A stretch of DNA of 64,000 nucleotides from Anaerofustis stercorihominis (GCF_024623185.1 NZ_JANJZK010000004.1:86516-150515), one strand, 5' to 3'. Numbered from the stretch's first letter, positions 17,893-27,371 are shown. Program-made: numbers and translations. Notes: a model not told the origin generated them from the sequence alone.

Positions 17893-18507
17893 ATGCGAAT
17901 AGTAAAAGAAGCCGAGGAACGAAAAAATGAAATACTGGATATAGCAGAACAGCAATTCGTAGCAAAAGGATTCGACAACACCAGCACTAACGATATTCTG
18001 CGGGAAATTGGGATTGCCCGTGGAACACTGTATTATCATTTTAAATCAAAAGAAGAAATATTAGATGCTGTGACTGAACGGATTACTGAACAGTTGGTTG
18101 AGAAAGCAAAAGAAATATTTAATAAAAAGGAACTTTCTGTGTTTGAACGAATAATCATGATAATAAATTCGCTTAATATAAGCAGTGGTAATCTTGGACA
18201 TGAAATTCTGGAGCAAGTACATAGGCCACAAAATGCACTTATGCATCAGAAAATGCAAAAATGTGTATTGTCAGGCATTACTCCTCTTATTACATCACTA
18301 ATAGAAGAATTAATCACACAAGGAATATGCCAAACGGATTATCCTAAGGAAGTCTCGGAGATGGTACTTATTTATTATAACGCCATGTTTGATAATCTTA
18401 CGGAACTTAACGAAGAGATCAAGCAGAAAAAATTAACTGCATTAATTTATAATCTGGAACGACTTTTAAATATGGAGCAAGGTAGTATACAAAAATTGAT
18501 TTCGTAA
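17893..18507 (+). CDS. TetR/AcrR-family transcriptional regulator
   Basis: A 204-residue repressor. The N-terminal TetR helix-turn-helix is clear (residues about 10-55, with FVAKGFDNTSTNDILREIG and ARGTLYYHFKSKEEIL). The C-terminal ligand-binding part is variable, as usual. Its operator and promoter lie just upstream. Codon use is unlike the neighbours: seven of eight arginines are CGN, whereas AGA dominates elsewhere, and CTG leucines are frequent. This suggests recent acquisition. A GNAT acetyltransferase follows after 61 bases and may be under its control. The ligand is unknown. Confidence 0.9.
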   Translation: MRIVKEAEERKNEILDIAEQQFVAKGFDNTSTNDILREIGIARGTLYYHFKSKEEILDAVTERITEQLVEKAKEIFNKKELSVFERIIMIINSLNISSGNLGHEILEQVHRPQNALMHQKMQKCVLSGITPLITSLIEELITQGICQTDYPKEVSEMVLIYYNAMFDNLTELNEEIKQKKLTALIYNLERLLNMEQGSIQKLIS

Positions 18508-18568
18508 CAACCCAGATAGAAACAGTTATATAAAAACAATTATAAATTAGAACTTATGGAGGTTCAAC

Positions 18569-19012
18569 ATGAATATTATTGAAGTAACAAACAGAAATTC
18601 ATCACTGATAGAACAATTATTAGGAGTGTGGGAAAGCTCAGTAAAGGCAACACACTTGTTTTTATCTGAAAATGAAATAGAAGAAATTAAGAAATATGTC
18701 CCACAGGCATTAAAAGAAATACCACATTTAACGATTGTGGAAACCGAAAATCATATTCCGGTAGGATTTATGGGAATAGTAGAGCAACATCTTGAAATGC
18801 TTTTTATTTCTCACAAAGAAAGAGGAAAAGGGTTAGGTAAAGAACTTCTTAAATATGGAATAGAAAAATATTCAGTGAATGATTTGGCAGTAAATGAACA
18901 AAATCCTCTTGCGAAAGGCTTCTATGAACATATGGGATTTGAAGTATATAAAAGGACAGAGTATGATGAGCAAGGTAATCCATATCCTCTTTTATATATG
19001 AGATTGGACTAA
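18569..19012 (+). CDS. GNAT-family N-acetyltransferase (YjaB-like)
   Basis: A 147-residue GNAT protein with the acetyl-CoA loop ERGKGLGKELL (about residues 89-99) and the C-terminal NPLAKGFYEHMGF motif. The N-terminus WESSVKATHLFLSENEIEEIKKYV is typical of the YjaB/PA2578-like group of small acetyltransferases. It has a good ribosome site (TGGAGG) and lies 61 bases after tetR with no terminator between, so it is probably part of that transcript. It could act on an amine-containing toxin or metabolite; the substrate is unknown. Unlike tetR it uses AGA/AGG for arginine. Confidence 0.82.
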   Translation: MNIIEVTNRNSSLIEQLLGVWESSVKATHLFLSENEIEEIKKYVPQALKEIPHLTIVETENHIPVGFMGIVEQHLEMLFISHKERGKGLGKELLKYGIEKYSVNDLAVNEQNPLAKGFYEHMGFEVYKRTEYDEQGNPYPLLYMRLD

Positions 19013-19693
19013 ATAAATTCCGGCTTATAGAGAAATTGTTAGAAAAATAAATTATAAGAAACGTAAAGTTTGCATAGAATTCGAAGGTAAGACAAATAAA
19101 TAAGAAAAATTTAGCAATATTTTTTTTGAAACCGAAGAACTAATATTACAACAAACTGTTAAATTGTACTATTTTACTTTCTCAGGTTCTCTTGTTTATA
19201 TTAACCAAACTGTAAATAGATTTTGACTTTACCCGTTGATAAGACATTTATTATAAAAAAAGTAAAAACCGCATATCCGACAACAAAAGGATTTGACCTG
19301 CTGTATTTTATCTTATAACATAAGGGGCAGATATTTATGAAAGACTAACTTTATGAAAATATTTGGGGCTATAATTATATATCAGATACTAAAAATTCGA
19401 CTTCAATTATACGGAGGTTAAGAAAAAGAGTGTGCCTTTCCCTGGTAATCTATATTATTTACTGACCGTCTGGAGTTCTTGATATAAACTCATCACAGAA
19501 AAATCGTAGGTTATGTATTACTATTTTGTGAGCTCTATATAACTGCGATTTTTATATATAACACATATTTTTAATCTCAGAGTCATATCAAAGCACTTCT
19601 ATAATTGGTAAATTAAACACCAAAATTTATATTAATACTTTATAAGTCTGGTGTTGAAATGAAAATCAGCATTTTTATTTTGAATTTTATGTA
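19013..19693. other. Gene-free region with imperfect hairpins
   Basis: About 680 bases without a credible gene. An imperfect hairpin with a T-rich end spans 19499-19553 (AAAAATCG arm, CGATTTTT arm) and could terminate the tetR-GNAT transcript. A 7-bp inverted repeat AACACCA/TGGTGTT lies at 19616-19655. The base composition is slightly richer in GC than most intergenic DNA here, which fits decayed coding sequence. Confidence 0.35.
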
Positions 19694-19725
19694 AAAAAAA
19701 TCTCCTCATGCGAAGAGATTTTTTT
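19694..19725 (-). terminator. Terminator of the desulfoferrodoxin gene
   Basis: AAAAAAATCTC and GAGATTTTTTT flank a 10-base loop directly after the stop codon. Confidence 0.85.
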
Positions 19726-19726
19726 A

Positions 19727-20107
19727 CTATAATTCTTTTTTCCATAATCCGTGAAGATTACAATATTCATGAGCCGAAATGACTTTATCACCTTCAGGGA
19801 TTGCAAATTCTGCTTTTGGTTTTTCTCCCGGTTTTAAGTGAGTAATTTGATTTGTTTTTTCAGTTTCAAGAGTGATCCATTCAATATAGTGTTCATCAAC
19901 CATAGGATGTTCAACTTCTCCGATGAATACTTCAACTTTATTTCCTTCAACCGCTACGACCGGAATATGTTTTTCAACCGCAGCATCTTTTACTCCAGGT
20001 TTTATTTCTTCCATTTTTTCACCGCAGCACATAACAGGCACATCCATATTTCTTACGAAAGTAATGATATTTCCGCAGTGTTTGCATAAATAAAATTTTT
20101 GTTCCAT
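19727..20107 (-). CDS. dfx: Desulfoferrodoxin (class I superoxide reductase)
   Basis: A 126-residue protein of standard length. The N-terminal desulforedoxin-like iron centre has Cys8, Cys11, Cys27 and Cys28. The catalytic centre has His47, His67, His73, Cys116 and His119, with Glu45 in the AAVEKHIP loop. It reduces superoxide to hydrogen peroxide without making oxygen, a hallmark of strict anaerobes, using electrons from rubredoxin or similar donors. All ligands are intact. The ribosome site AGGAGG lies 6 bases before the ATG. It is a single gene divergent from metY; a Fur/PerR-like sequence lies between them. Confidence 0.97.
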   Translation of the reverse strand: MEQKFYLCKHCGNIITFVRNMDVPVMCCGEKMEEIKPGVKDAAVEKHIPVVAVEGNKVEVFIGEVEHPMVDEHYIEWITLETEKTNQITHLKPGEKPKAEFAIPEGDKVISAHEYCNLHGLWKKEL

Positions 20108-20265
20108 TATTATCCTCCTAATTTTTTCTACTATTATTTTGTTTACTTAGACCCAAATTTATACTTTCTTTTTAAATTTAAAATCAATTTATATTTTTTT
20201 TATAGAATTTTTATTATTTTTAAATGTTAAATTATAACTGGATATAGATAAAATCTATTTCTAAA

Positions 20266-20280
20266 TGATAATTATTGTAT
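20266..20280. promoter_or_regulatory. Possible PerR/Fur-like box between dfx and metY
   Basis: TGATAAT-T-ATTGTAT matches 11 of 14 defined positions of the PerR box TTATAAT-N-ATTATAA. In such AT-rich DNA this could be chance. Confidence 0.3.
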
Positions 20281-20343
20281 TTACTTATAACAAAATATTT
20301 GATACCATTAAATTTAACTTAATTCAGTTAGGAGAAATGAAAT

Positions 20344-21630
20344 ATGGATATAAAAAATAAAAAACAAGGAACTAAATGTGTTCAGGGCGGATACCAGCCT
20401 AAAAGCGGTGAACCCAGAATACTACCTATAATACAGTCAACGACCTTTAAATATGGTACAAGCGAAGAAATGGGAAAACTTTTCGATCTCGAAGCCGAAG
20501 GTTATTTTTACACTCGTCTTCAAAATCCAACAAATGATATGGTGGCTCAAAAAATTTGTGAACTTGAAGGAGGCGAAGCTGCCATGCTTACTTCTTCCGG
20601 TCAGGCTGCAAATTTCTATGCGGTCATGAATATTGCCGAAGCGGGAGACCATATTATTTGTTCATCTGCTGTTTATGGAGGTACATATAACCTTTATGCT
20701 CATACCATAAGGAAAATGGGCGTTGAGTGTACTTTTGTAGACCCGGATATAACTAAAGAAGAACTTGGTAAAGCATTTAAAGAAAATACTAAAGCAGTCG
20801 TTGGAGAATCTATCGCAAATCCGGCACTTGTAGTATTGGATATAGCGAAATTTGCTGAGGCGGCACATGAGCACGGAGTTCCGCTTATTATTGATAATAC
20901 TTTTCCAACACCTATCAACTGCCGTCCTTTTGAATGGGGTGCGGATATAGTAACACACTCAACCACTAAGTATATGGACGGTCATGCTACAAGTGTAGGC
21001 GGATGTATAGTTGACAGCGGAAATTTTGATTGGGATGTTTATAAAGCTAAATTCCCGGGACTTACAACTCCGGATCCTACATATCACGGACTTATTTATA
21101 CCGAGAGATTTGGAAAGAAGGCTTATATAACTAAGGCAACTGCACAGTTGATGCGTGACCTCGGTTCAATTCAGTCTCCTGAAAATGCTTTTCTTTTAAA
21201 TATAGGACTTGAAACACTTCATTTAAGAATGAAGAGACACTGTGAAAATGCACTGGCAATCGCTGAATTTTTATCTAATCATGAAAAAGTAGCATGGGTC
21301 AATTATGCTGGACTTAAGGGTAATAAGTACTATGAATTAGCTAAAAAATATATGCCTGAGGGTACATGCGGAGTGATATCATTTGGCTTAAAAGGCGGAA
21401 GGGATGCTTCAGTTAAAATGATGGATAATCTGGAACTTACCGCTATTGTAACCCATGTTGCAGACGCCAGAACTTCGGTGCTTCATCCTGCAAGTCATAC
21501 TCATCGTCAAATGAATGATCAGGAATTGATTGAAGCAGGTGTTCAGCCTGATTTAATCAGACTGTCCGTAGGTATAGAAGACGTAGAAGATATCAAGGCA
21601 GATTTAGCAAAAGCTCTTGAATTGGTTTAG
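20344..21630 (+). CDS. metY: O-acetylhomoserine sulfhydrylase (MetY)
   Basis: A 428-residue PLP enzyme of the Cys/Met metabolism family. It joins sulfide (or methanethiol) to O-acetylhomoserine to give homocysteine. Lys209 in THSTTKYMDGHA is the PLP lysine; YTRLQNPT binds the phosphate from the neighbouring subunit; and the length (about 430, longer than cystathionine synthases near 390) fits MetY. The RLSVGIEDVEDI segment near the C-terminus is also typical. metA follows, and its predicted acetyl specificity makes the product of one enzyme the substrate of the next. I see no SAM riboswitch or T-box upstream. Confidence 0.92.
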   Translation: MDIKNKKQGTKCVQGGYQPKSGEPRILPIIQSTTFKYGTSEEMGKLFDLEAEGYFYTRLQNPTNDMVAQKICELEGGEAAMLTSSGQAANFYAVMNIAEAGDHIICSSAVYGGTYNLYAHTIRKMGVECTFVDPDITKEELGKAFKENTKAVVGESIANPALVVLDIAKFAEAAHEHGVPLIIDNTFPTPINCRPFEWGADIVTHSTTKYMDGHATSVGGCIVDSGNFDWDVYKAKFPGLTTPDPTYHGLIYTERFGKKAYITKATAQLMRDLGSIQSPENAFLLNIGLETLHLRMKRHCENALAIAEFLSNHEKVAWVNYAGLKGNKYYELAKKYMPEGTCGVISFGLKGGRDASVKMMDNLELTAIVTHVADARTSVLHPASHTHRQMNDQELIEAGVQPDLIRLSVGIEDVEDIKADLAKALELV

Positions 21631-21764
21631 TCAAATGGAATAAATATGATAAGCAGCAGTTTTAGAAATAATATCGGAAGTTATTCTTGGATTATTACTT
21701 GGAATATTTATTAAGAAGAAATTAAAGAGATATTAATTTTAGTAGTAGAAAAGAGGATTGAATT

Positions 21765-22709
21765 ATGGCTGTTATAATACCAAAAGATTTGCCTGCATCT
21801 AAGCAGCTTGATAGAGAAAATATCTTTGTTATGCATGAAGAGAGAGCCAAAAGCCAGGATATAAGACCTCTTGAACTTGCAATAGTAAATTTGATGCCCA
21901 CGAAAATCGTTACAGAAACACAGTTACTTAGGCTTATAAGTAACACTGCACTTCAAGTCAAAGTAGATTTGATTAATATGAAATCTCATACCAGTAAAAA
22001 TACATCACATAATCACTTAAAAGCCTTTTATAAGAATTTCGATGATATAAAACATAAGAAATACGATGGTATGATTATAACGGGCGCTCCTGTTGAAAAA
22101 TTGGAGTTTGACGATGTAAATTACTGGGAAGAACTTCAGGAAATATTTGATTTTGCAGATAAGAACGTTTTTTCTACCATGTTTATTTGCTGGGGAGCAC
22201 AGGCTGCATTAAATCATTACTATGGAATAGATAAAAAAGATTTGCCTGAAAAAATGTTTGGAGTATTTGAACATAAAATAGTCAGAAGAAGACCTATAGT
22301 AAGAGGTTTTGATGATGTTTTTTATGCACCTCATTCAAGACATACTCAGTGCAGGATCAAAGATATTAAAAAAATAGATGATTTGGAAATAGTTGCTTCA
22401 AGCAGAGAAGCAGGAGCATACTTATTGGTCAGTAAAGATCAGAGAAAAATTTTTGTATTTGGGCACAGTGAATATGATCCCAATACATTAAAAAAAGAAT
22501 ATGAACGTGATAAGGCAAAAGGACTTAATCCCAAAGTTCCAAAAAATTATTTTCCAAATGATGATGATACAAAAAAACCTATAGTAAGATGGAAAGCTCA
22601 CGGAAATTTATTATTTTCAAATTGGCTTAACTATCATGTTTACCAGACAACACCGTTTGATCTTGAAAAATTAAATCAAATAGATAAAGAATTCGGAGTA
22701 GACGAATAA
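21765..22709 (+). CDS. metA: Homoserine O-acetyltransferase, MetA type
   Basis: A 314-residue MetA-family acyltransferase that activates homoserine for methionine synthesis. Catalytic Cys142 lies in CWGAQAALN, and His234 and Glu236 lie in FGHSEYDP. Residue 111 is Glu ([10 protein letters not shown]), whereas E. coli MetA, which uses succinyl-CoA, has Gly there; from memory of the family's specificity work, Glu111 marks acetyl-CoA users. This agrees with the adjacent metY. The gene lies 134 bases after metY and ends with a strong terminator. Confidence 0.92.
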   Translation: MAVIIPKDLPASKQLDRENIFVMHEERAKSQDIRPLELAIVNLMPTKIVTETQLLRLISNTALQVKVDLINMKSHTSKNTSHNHLKAFYKNFDDIKHKKYDGMIITGAPVEKLEFDDVNYWEELQEIFDFADKNVFSTMFICWGAQAALNHYYGIDKKDLPEKMFGVFEHKIVRRRPIVRGFDDVFYAPHSRHTQCRIKDIKKIDDLEIVASSREAGAYLLVSKDQRKIFVFGHSEYDPNTLKKEYERDKAKGLNPKVPKNYFPNDDDTKKPIVRWKAHGNLLFSNWLNYHVYQTTPFDLEKLNQIDKEFGVDE

Positions 22710-22717
22710 ATAAAAAT

Positions 22718-22745
22718 AAAAAACGACCGATATAGGTCGTTTTTT
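22718..22745 (+). terminator. Terminator after metA
   Basis: AAAAAACGACC and GGTCGTTTTTT flank a GATATA loop. Confidence 0.88.
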
Positions 22746-22807
22746 ATTTTTGTTGTGAGAGAAATCAAAAGTCTGAGGGGTTTAACTTTTGTTCTTCCAA
22801 ATCTATG

Positions 22808-22978
22808 CTAATCAGATATTGAGCAAGTTTTAACTACTTTTGCTATTCCCTTTTCATTTAAAGAAATTACTTTAAATTTATTAGAACTTACAACTATTTC
22901 GGAAAAACAGTTGCTGCAAAAATATTTTTTTCTGCCAATTTTTCCCATATCTTTATTTGAACAGTAAGGACATTTCAT
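22808..22978 (-). CDS. 56-residue zinc-ribbon protein
   Basis: A short gene encoding a protein that starts MKCPYCSNKDMGKIGRKKYF and continues CSNCFSEIVV. Two CxxC pairs (Cys3/Cys6 and Cys21/Cys24) form a zinc-ribbon knuckle. A basic patch lies between them, and the C-terminal half is a hydrophilic tail with one more Cys. AAGGAGTG lies 10 bases before the ATG. This combination of a strong ribosome site, intact frame and paired CxxC motifs makes it a real gene. It is isolated between metA and a divergent two-component system. The function is unknown; nucleic acid binding or a small regulatory role is possible. Confidence 0.75.
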   Translation of the reverse strand: MKCPYCSNKDMGKIGRKKYFCSNCFSEIVVSSNKFKVISLNEKGIAKVVKTCSISD

Positions 22979-23122
22979 ATTAAAAACACTCCTTTTTTCC
23001 TTATGATTAAGAAGTATATTCGCCGAACCTTTAAATTACCTTAAAAAATTAAAAATATCAAAAAAAATTGTTTATTTTTATCTAATGAACTATAATATAT
23101 AAAACAGAAAGGAATTGATATT

Positions 23123-23803
23123 ATGAGAGTACTTATTATAGAAGATGAAGTTAATTTAGCCCTTCCTCTTGTAGCACTTTTAGAGAAAAATAAAATACTT
23201 GCAGATACTGTCGCTGACGGGACATCCGGATTGATGTTAGCCAGAAAACCTGTTTACGATGTTATCGTTCTTGATATAATGTTACCTGAGATAGACGGGC
23301 TTACCATACTCAAGATTTTAAGAGAAGAACATAATAATACACCGATACTTCTTTTAACTGCTCTGGATAATATTGATGACAGAGTCAGGGGACTTAATCT
23401 CGGTGCGGATGATTACCTTACAAAACCTTTTGATACAAAAGAATTAATCGCAAGAATCAAGGCTTTATCAAGAAGAGGCTCGGGGAGTATCACCGAAGAG
23501 GTGCTTCATATCGGTAACGTAAGTTTGAATGTCAATAATGCTTCTTTAAGTATCGGGGACAGAGAGGAAACTTTAACAAAAAAAGAAGCTAATCTGCTTG
23601 AAACTTTAATGAAAAACAAGGATAATGTACTTTCTAAAGATTATATTTTGGATAAAGTATGGGGTATTGACAGTTATGCAATAGATAACAGCGTTGAAAT
23701 ATATATACATTATTTAAGGAAAAAATTAGGCAGTGATGCAGATGTTAAAATAGTCACAAACAGAGGACTTGGATATACTTTAAAGGAAAAGGATAATGCT
23801 TAA
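23123..23803 (+). CDS. OmpR-family response regulator (CiaR-like)
   Basis: A 226-residue response regulator. The receiver domain has the acidic residues in IIEDE, the phosphoacceptor Asp in VIVLDIMLPEIDG (about residue 52) and the conserved Lys in DDYLTKPFD. The winged-helix domain ends VTNRGLGYTLKEKD. AAAGGAA lies upstream of the ATG. The stop overlaps the kinase start by 8 bases. The overall look, and a kinase with a single extracellular sensor, resemble CiaRH-like systems; the signal is unknown. The kinase and pcrA follow without gaps, an unusual linkage. Confidence 0.92.
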   Translation: MRVLIIEDEVNLALPLVALLEKNKILADTVADGTSGLMLARKPVYDVIVLDIMLPEIDGLTILKILREEHNNTPILLLTALDNIDDRVRGLNLGADDYLTKPFDTKELIARIKALSRRGSGSITEEVLHIGNVSLNVNNASLSIGDREETLTKKEANLLETLMKNKDNVLSKDYILDKVWGIDSYAIDNSVEIYIHYLRKKLGSDADVKIVTNRGLGYTLKEKDNA

Positions 23804-25139
23804 TAAGATAAAAAATAAACTTATTTTAACGAATACTTTTGTTTTATTAGTCATCTTGATTATGGTGACTTCTTTTATTTATGTATTTTCTTCTTATTCT
23901 TTTTCAAATACTTCGGATAATGAACTATTAAATCTTGTATATCAGTCAAAGCGATTTTCAAAGAGTAATTTTAAGAGTATTGAAAATGATTTATCCTATA
24001 ATCAGGAACTGAGTTACTTTAAAGAAAAATTAAGCAATGAAAAATGCAAATTGATATTTTTTAACAATGAACTTAAACCTATTTTTTCTTCTGGTAAATT
24101 TAAAATCAGCAAAAAAAAATTAGGAAAAATCGCTACGCTTTATTTTGCTGATGTCAATTCGTCTCATACCGAGGTCAAAGAGCAGGATGGAAGATATGTC
24201 TTTTCCGATTATGAAGACAGCAAAATATCATACAGAACTTGTACTACTCTTATTACAGATAATGACGGGAATATGCAGCTTATCCTAATTGCAGAAGATA
24301 ACAGGGCGGAAAATGCCACTTTAAATACTCTTTTATATATATTGGCACTAACTGTTATTTTCGGTGTTGTCGCGTCTCTTCTCGGAGGTTTTTATACTGC
24401 CGATAAAGCTCTGGTTCCAATAAAAGAAAATATGGATAATCAAAGACAGTTTATCGCGGATGCTTCACATGAGCTTAGAACACCTATTGCGGTAATAAAA
24501 ACAAATCTTGAATTGATTGAGTCTAATGAAGACGAAACGGTCAAATCCCAGGAAGTATGGATAGATTATGCTAAAAGTGAAATTAAAAGAATGGATAAAA
24601 TGGTGGGAGATTTACTAATATTATCTAAAGCTGATTTAAATGAAATACCTTTTAATAATAAAGAACATGATATAGTTCACCTTATAAAAGAAGCAATCGA
24701 AAAAATCGAACCTATTGCCGTAAAGCGAGAGATAAGAGTTTATATGGCTTGTCCATACAACAGAGTAAAAACAAATATAGACGAAGATAAATTTACTCAG
24801 CTATTAATGATACTTCTTGATAATGCAATAAAGTATTCTGAAGATAAAACTCAGATCATGATTACTGTTAAAGTCAATTTAAGTAAAAATAATGTAGTAA
24901 TCAAAGTAAAAGATCAAGGTATAGGAATGAAGAAAGATGAGATAGAAAAGGTATTTACAAGATTTTATCGAGTAGATAAAGCAAGGAGCAGAAGAGAAAA
25001 CGGAAGCGGACTTGGACTTCCCATCGCAAAATGGATAGTGGAAAAGTTAAACGGAACTATTAATATAGAAAGCATTGAAGATAAAGGAACTGATGTTATA
25101 ATAGCTTTACCTTTAATTTCATATGAGGAGACAGAATAA
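23796..25139 (+). CDS. Sensor histidine kinase
   Basis: A 447-residue membrane kinase. A first helix (about 8-30), an extracellular sensor of about 145 residues, and a second helix (about 177-198) are followed directly by the dimerisation domain with DASHELRTPIAVIKTNLE. The ATPase domain has the N box (LLDNAIKYSED), the DQGIGM G1 box and GSGLGLPIAKWIV. A HAMP domain is short or absent. The stop codon overlaps the pcrA start in TAATG, so translation of the helicase is probably coupled to that of the kinase. Confidence 0.93.
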   Translation: MLNKIKNKLILTNTFVLLVILIMVTSFIYVFSSYSFSNTSDNELLNLVYQSKRFSKSNFKSIENDLSYNQELSYFKEKLSNEKCKLIFFNNELKPIFSSGKFKISKKKLGKIATLYFADVNSSHTEVKEQDGRYVFSDYEDSKISYRTCTTLITDNDGNMQLILIAEDNRAENATLNTLLYILALTVIFGVVASLLGGFYTADKALVPIKENMDNQRQFIADASHELRTPIAVIKTNLELIESNEDETVKSQEVWIDYAKSEIKRMDKMVGDLLILSKADLNEIPFNNKEHDIVHLIKEAIEKIEPIAVKREIRVYMACPYNRVKTNIDEDKFTQLLMILLDNAIKYSEDKTQIMITVKVNLSKNNVVIKVKDQGIGMKKDEIEKVFTRFYRVDKARSRRENGSGLGLPIAKWIVEKLNGTINIESIEDKGTDVIIALPLISYEETE

Positions 25140-27364
25140 TGGATTTACTAAGTATGTTAAATGAAAAACAACAGGAGGCTGTCACATGTGTGGACGGTCC
25201 TCTTTTGATACTCGCAGGTGCGGGAAGCGGTAAGACGAGGACGATAATACATAGAATAGCTTACATAATTGAAAATGGTTATGCAAAGCCTTGGGAGATA
25301 CTTGCGCTTACCTTTACTAATAAAGCAGCGGGAGAAATGAGAGAAAGAATAGACAGTATGGGGATACCTTTTACATCCGATATTTGGATGGGTACCTTTC
25401 ATTCCATTTGTGCAAGGATATTAAGGATAGAAGGACACAATTTGGGATTTACAAGTAATTTTTCTATCTATGACGACGATGATACAAAAAGATTAGTTAA
25501 ATCAATATTAAAGGATTTGGATATTTCGGATAAAGAATTTCCTGTTGAAGGTGTCAAATCACAAATATCTTTACTTAAAAATAATTTGGAAACCAGTGAT
25601 GATTACCTTGAAGAACACGATGATTTTGAAGGAGGATATACCGAAGCTAAGATAGCTCAGGTTTATGCCGAGTATCAAAAGAGATTATTAAGTAACAATG
25701 CGATGGATTTTGATGATTTACTGCTTAATATGAATATATTATTTGCAAAATGTCCTGAAGTGCTTAATAAATATAAAAACAGATTTAAATACATATTGGT
25801 AGATGAGTATCAGGATACCAACCTTTCTCAGTATGCTATAGTAAGCAAACTTGCAGAGGATCACAGAAATATATGTGTCTGCGGTGATGATGACCAAAGT
25901 ATATATGGCTGGAGAGGAGCGTCTATCAGAAATATTTTAGAGTTTGAAGAAGACTTTGAGGATGCGACGGTCATAAGACTTGAACAGAATTACAGGTGCA
26001 CACAAAATATTTTGAATGCGGCAAATGGTGTAATAGAGCATAATCAAAGAAGAATGGGTAAGACATTATTTACGGATAATGACGAAGGAGAAAAAATAAA
26101 GTATTTGAATGCAAACAGTGACCTCGAAGAATCGTCGCTTATTTCCAGGGAAATATTTTGCTTGAATGAATATCACGATATACCATACAGCGATATAGCC
26201 ATACTATATAGGACTAATGCTCAGTCTCGTATACTTGAAGAAGGACTCATGAGAAGGAATATACCTTATCAAATCGTTGCGGGAACGAAGTTCTATGACC
26301 GTATGGAAATCAAAGATATCCTTGCTTATTTAAAACTCATAGTCAACCCTCAGGATGATCTTGCTTTAATAAGAGTGATAAATACGCCCAAAAGGGGTAT
26401 AGGTCCCGCAAGCGTGGAAAAAATCAAAGATTATGCCTTTATGAAGGGTATATCTATGTATGAAGTAATAAAAGATATAGATTCTTCGCCTTTGTTTAAA
26501 GGAGCCATAAAAGAAAAGCTTATGAATTTTAGGGATACTATAGAAGAAATCAGAAGGCTTCCCGAGAATAACGGACTTATGGACATAGTAATAAACACTA
26601 TTCATTTAAGCGGATATGAAGAAATGCTTAAAGAAGGTAAAGTAGAAAATTCTTCAAACAGACTTGAAAACCTTGATGAACTTGTAAATGCCGCAGGAGA
26701 TTTTGAAAGTAACGAAGAAGAAAATACATTGGAAGCATTTCTGGAAAATGCGGCTTTGGTCGCCGGAGTTGATTCATATGATGAAGATAGTTCAAAAGTA
26801 TTATTGATGACTTTACATAATGCAAAAGGTCTTGAATTCAACATCGTATTTATGCCGGGCATGGAAGAAAATCTCTTTCCTACGTACAGAGCCGTGAATG
26901 AAGACAGCGAAATGGAAGAAGAGAGAAGACTTTGCTATGTTGGTATAACGAGAGCCAGAAAACAGCTTTACATGTCTTCCGCAGAAAGCAGAAGAGTTTA
27001 CGGAAGAAACGAATTCAGAAATCCTTCAAGGTTTTTACTCGAAGTTCCCGATGATTTGATTGAAGGAACAAATTTTATCAAAGAAAATAGTAAAGAAAAA
27101 GAACTCTTAAAAAGTTCAATTAAAAGAATATATGACCCATATAAACAATCTCCTAAAAAGGCAGAAAATCTATTTAAGCAGAACAACAATCTTTCTGATG
27201 TTGACTTAAACCCGGGAGATAAAATAGATCACAACGCTTGGGGTATAGGTACTGTAGTGGGAGTTGACGGTAGTGGTGAAGATGCAAAAGTAACCGCAGC
27301 CTTTCCTGAAATTGGTATAAAGAAATTTATGGCGGGTATAGCCAAATTTAAAAAAGTTCAGTAA
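25139..27364 (+). CDS. pcrA: ATP-dependent DNA helicase PcrA
   Basis: A 741-residue UvrD/Rep-type 3'-5' helicase of the size of Gram-positive PcrA. It acts in DNA repair, clears protein from DNA and resolves transcription-replication conflicts. Motifs in order: Q motif near LNEKQQEAV, Walker A GAGSGKTRTI, VDEYQDTN (motif II), GDDDQSIYGWRGA (III), RLEQNYR (IV), TLHNAKGLEF (V) and VGITRARKQLY (VI). The C-terminal tail (PGDKIDHNAWGIGTVV and onward) is the Tudor-like RNA polymerase-binding part. ligA, the usual partner, is not next to it; the gene follows a two-component system instead. Confidence 0.97.
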   Translation: MDLLSMLNEKQQEAVTCVDGPLLILAGAGSGKTRTIIHRIAYIIENGYAKPWEILALTFTNKAAGEMRERIDSMGIPFTSDIWMGTFHSICARILRIEGHNLGFTSNFSIYDDDDTKRLVKSILKDLDISDKEFPVEGVKSQISLLKNNLETSDDYLEEHDDFEGGYTEAKIAQVYAEYQKRLLSNNAMDFDDLLLNMNILFAKCPEVLNKYKNRFKYILVDEYQDTNLSQYAIVSKLAEDHRNICVCGDDDQSIYGWRGASIRNILEFEEDFEDATVIRLEQNYRCTQNILNAANGVIEHNQRRMGKTLFTDNDEGEKIKYLNANSDLEESSLISREIFCLNEYHDIPYSDIAILYRTNAQSRILEEGLMRRNIPYQIVAGTKFYDRMEIKDILAYLKLIVNPQDDLALIRVINTPKRGIGPASVEKIKDYAFMKGISMYEVIKDIDSSPLFKGAIKEKLMNFRDTIEEIRRLPENNGLMDIVINTIHLSGYEEMLKEGKVENSSNRLENLDELVNAAGDFESNEEENTLEAFLENAALVAGVDSYDEDSSKVLLMTLHNAKGLEFNIVFMPGMEENLFPTYRAVNEDSEMEEERRLCYVGITRARKQLYMSSAESRRVYGRNEFRNPSRFLLEVPDDLIEGTNFIKENSKEKELLKSSIKRIYDPYKQSPKKAENLFKQNNNLSDVDLNPGDKIDHNAWGIGTVVGVDGSGEDAKVTAAFPEIGIKKFMAGIAKFKKVQ

Positions 27365-27371
27365 TATATAT

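Noticed and set aside
20108..20343. SAM riboswitch or T-box upstream of metY
   Set aside because: The region is nearly all A/T and lacks the conserved core segments of either element.
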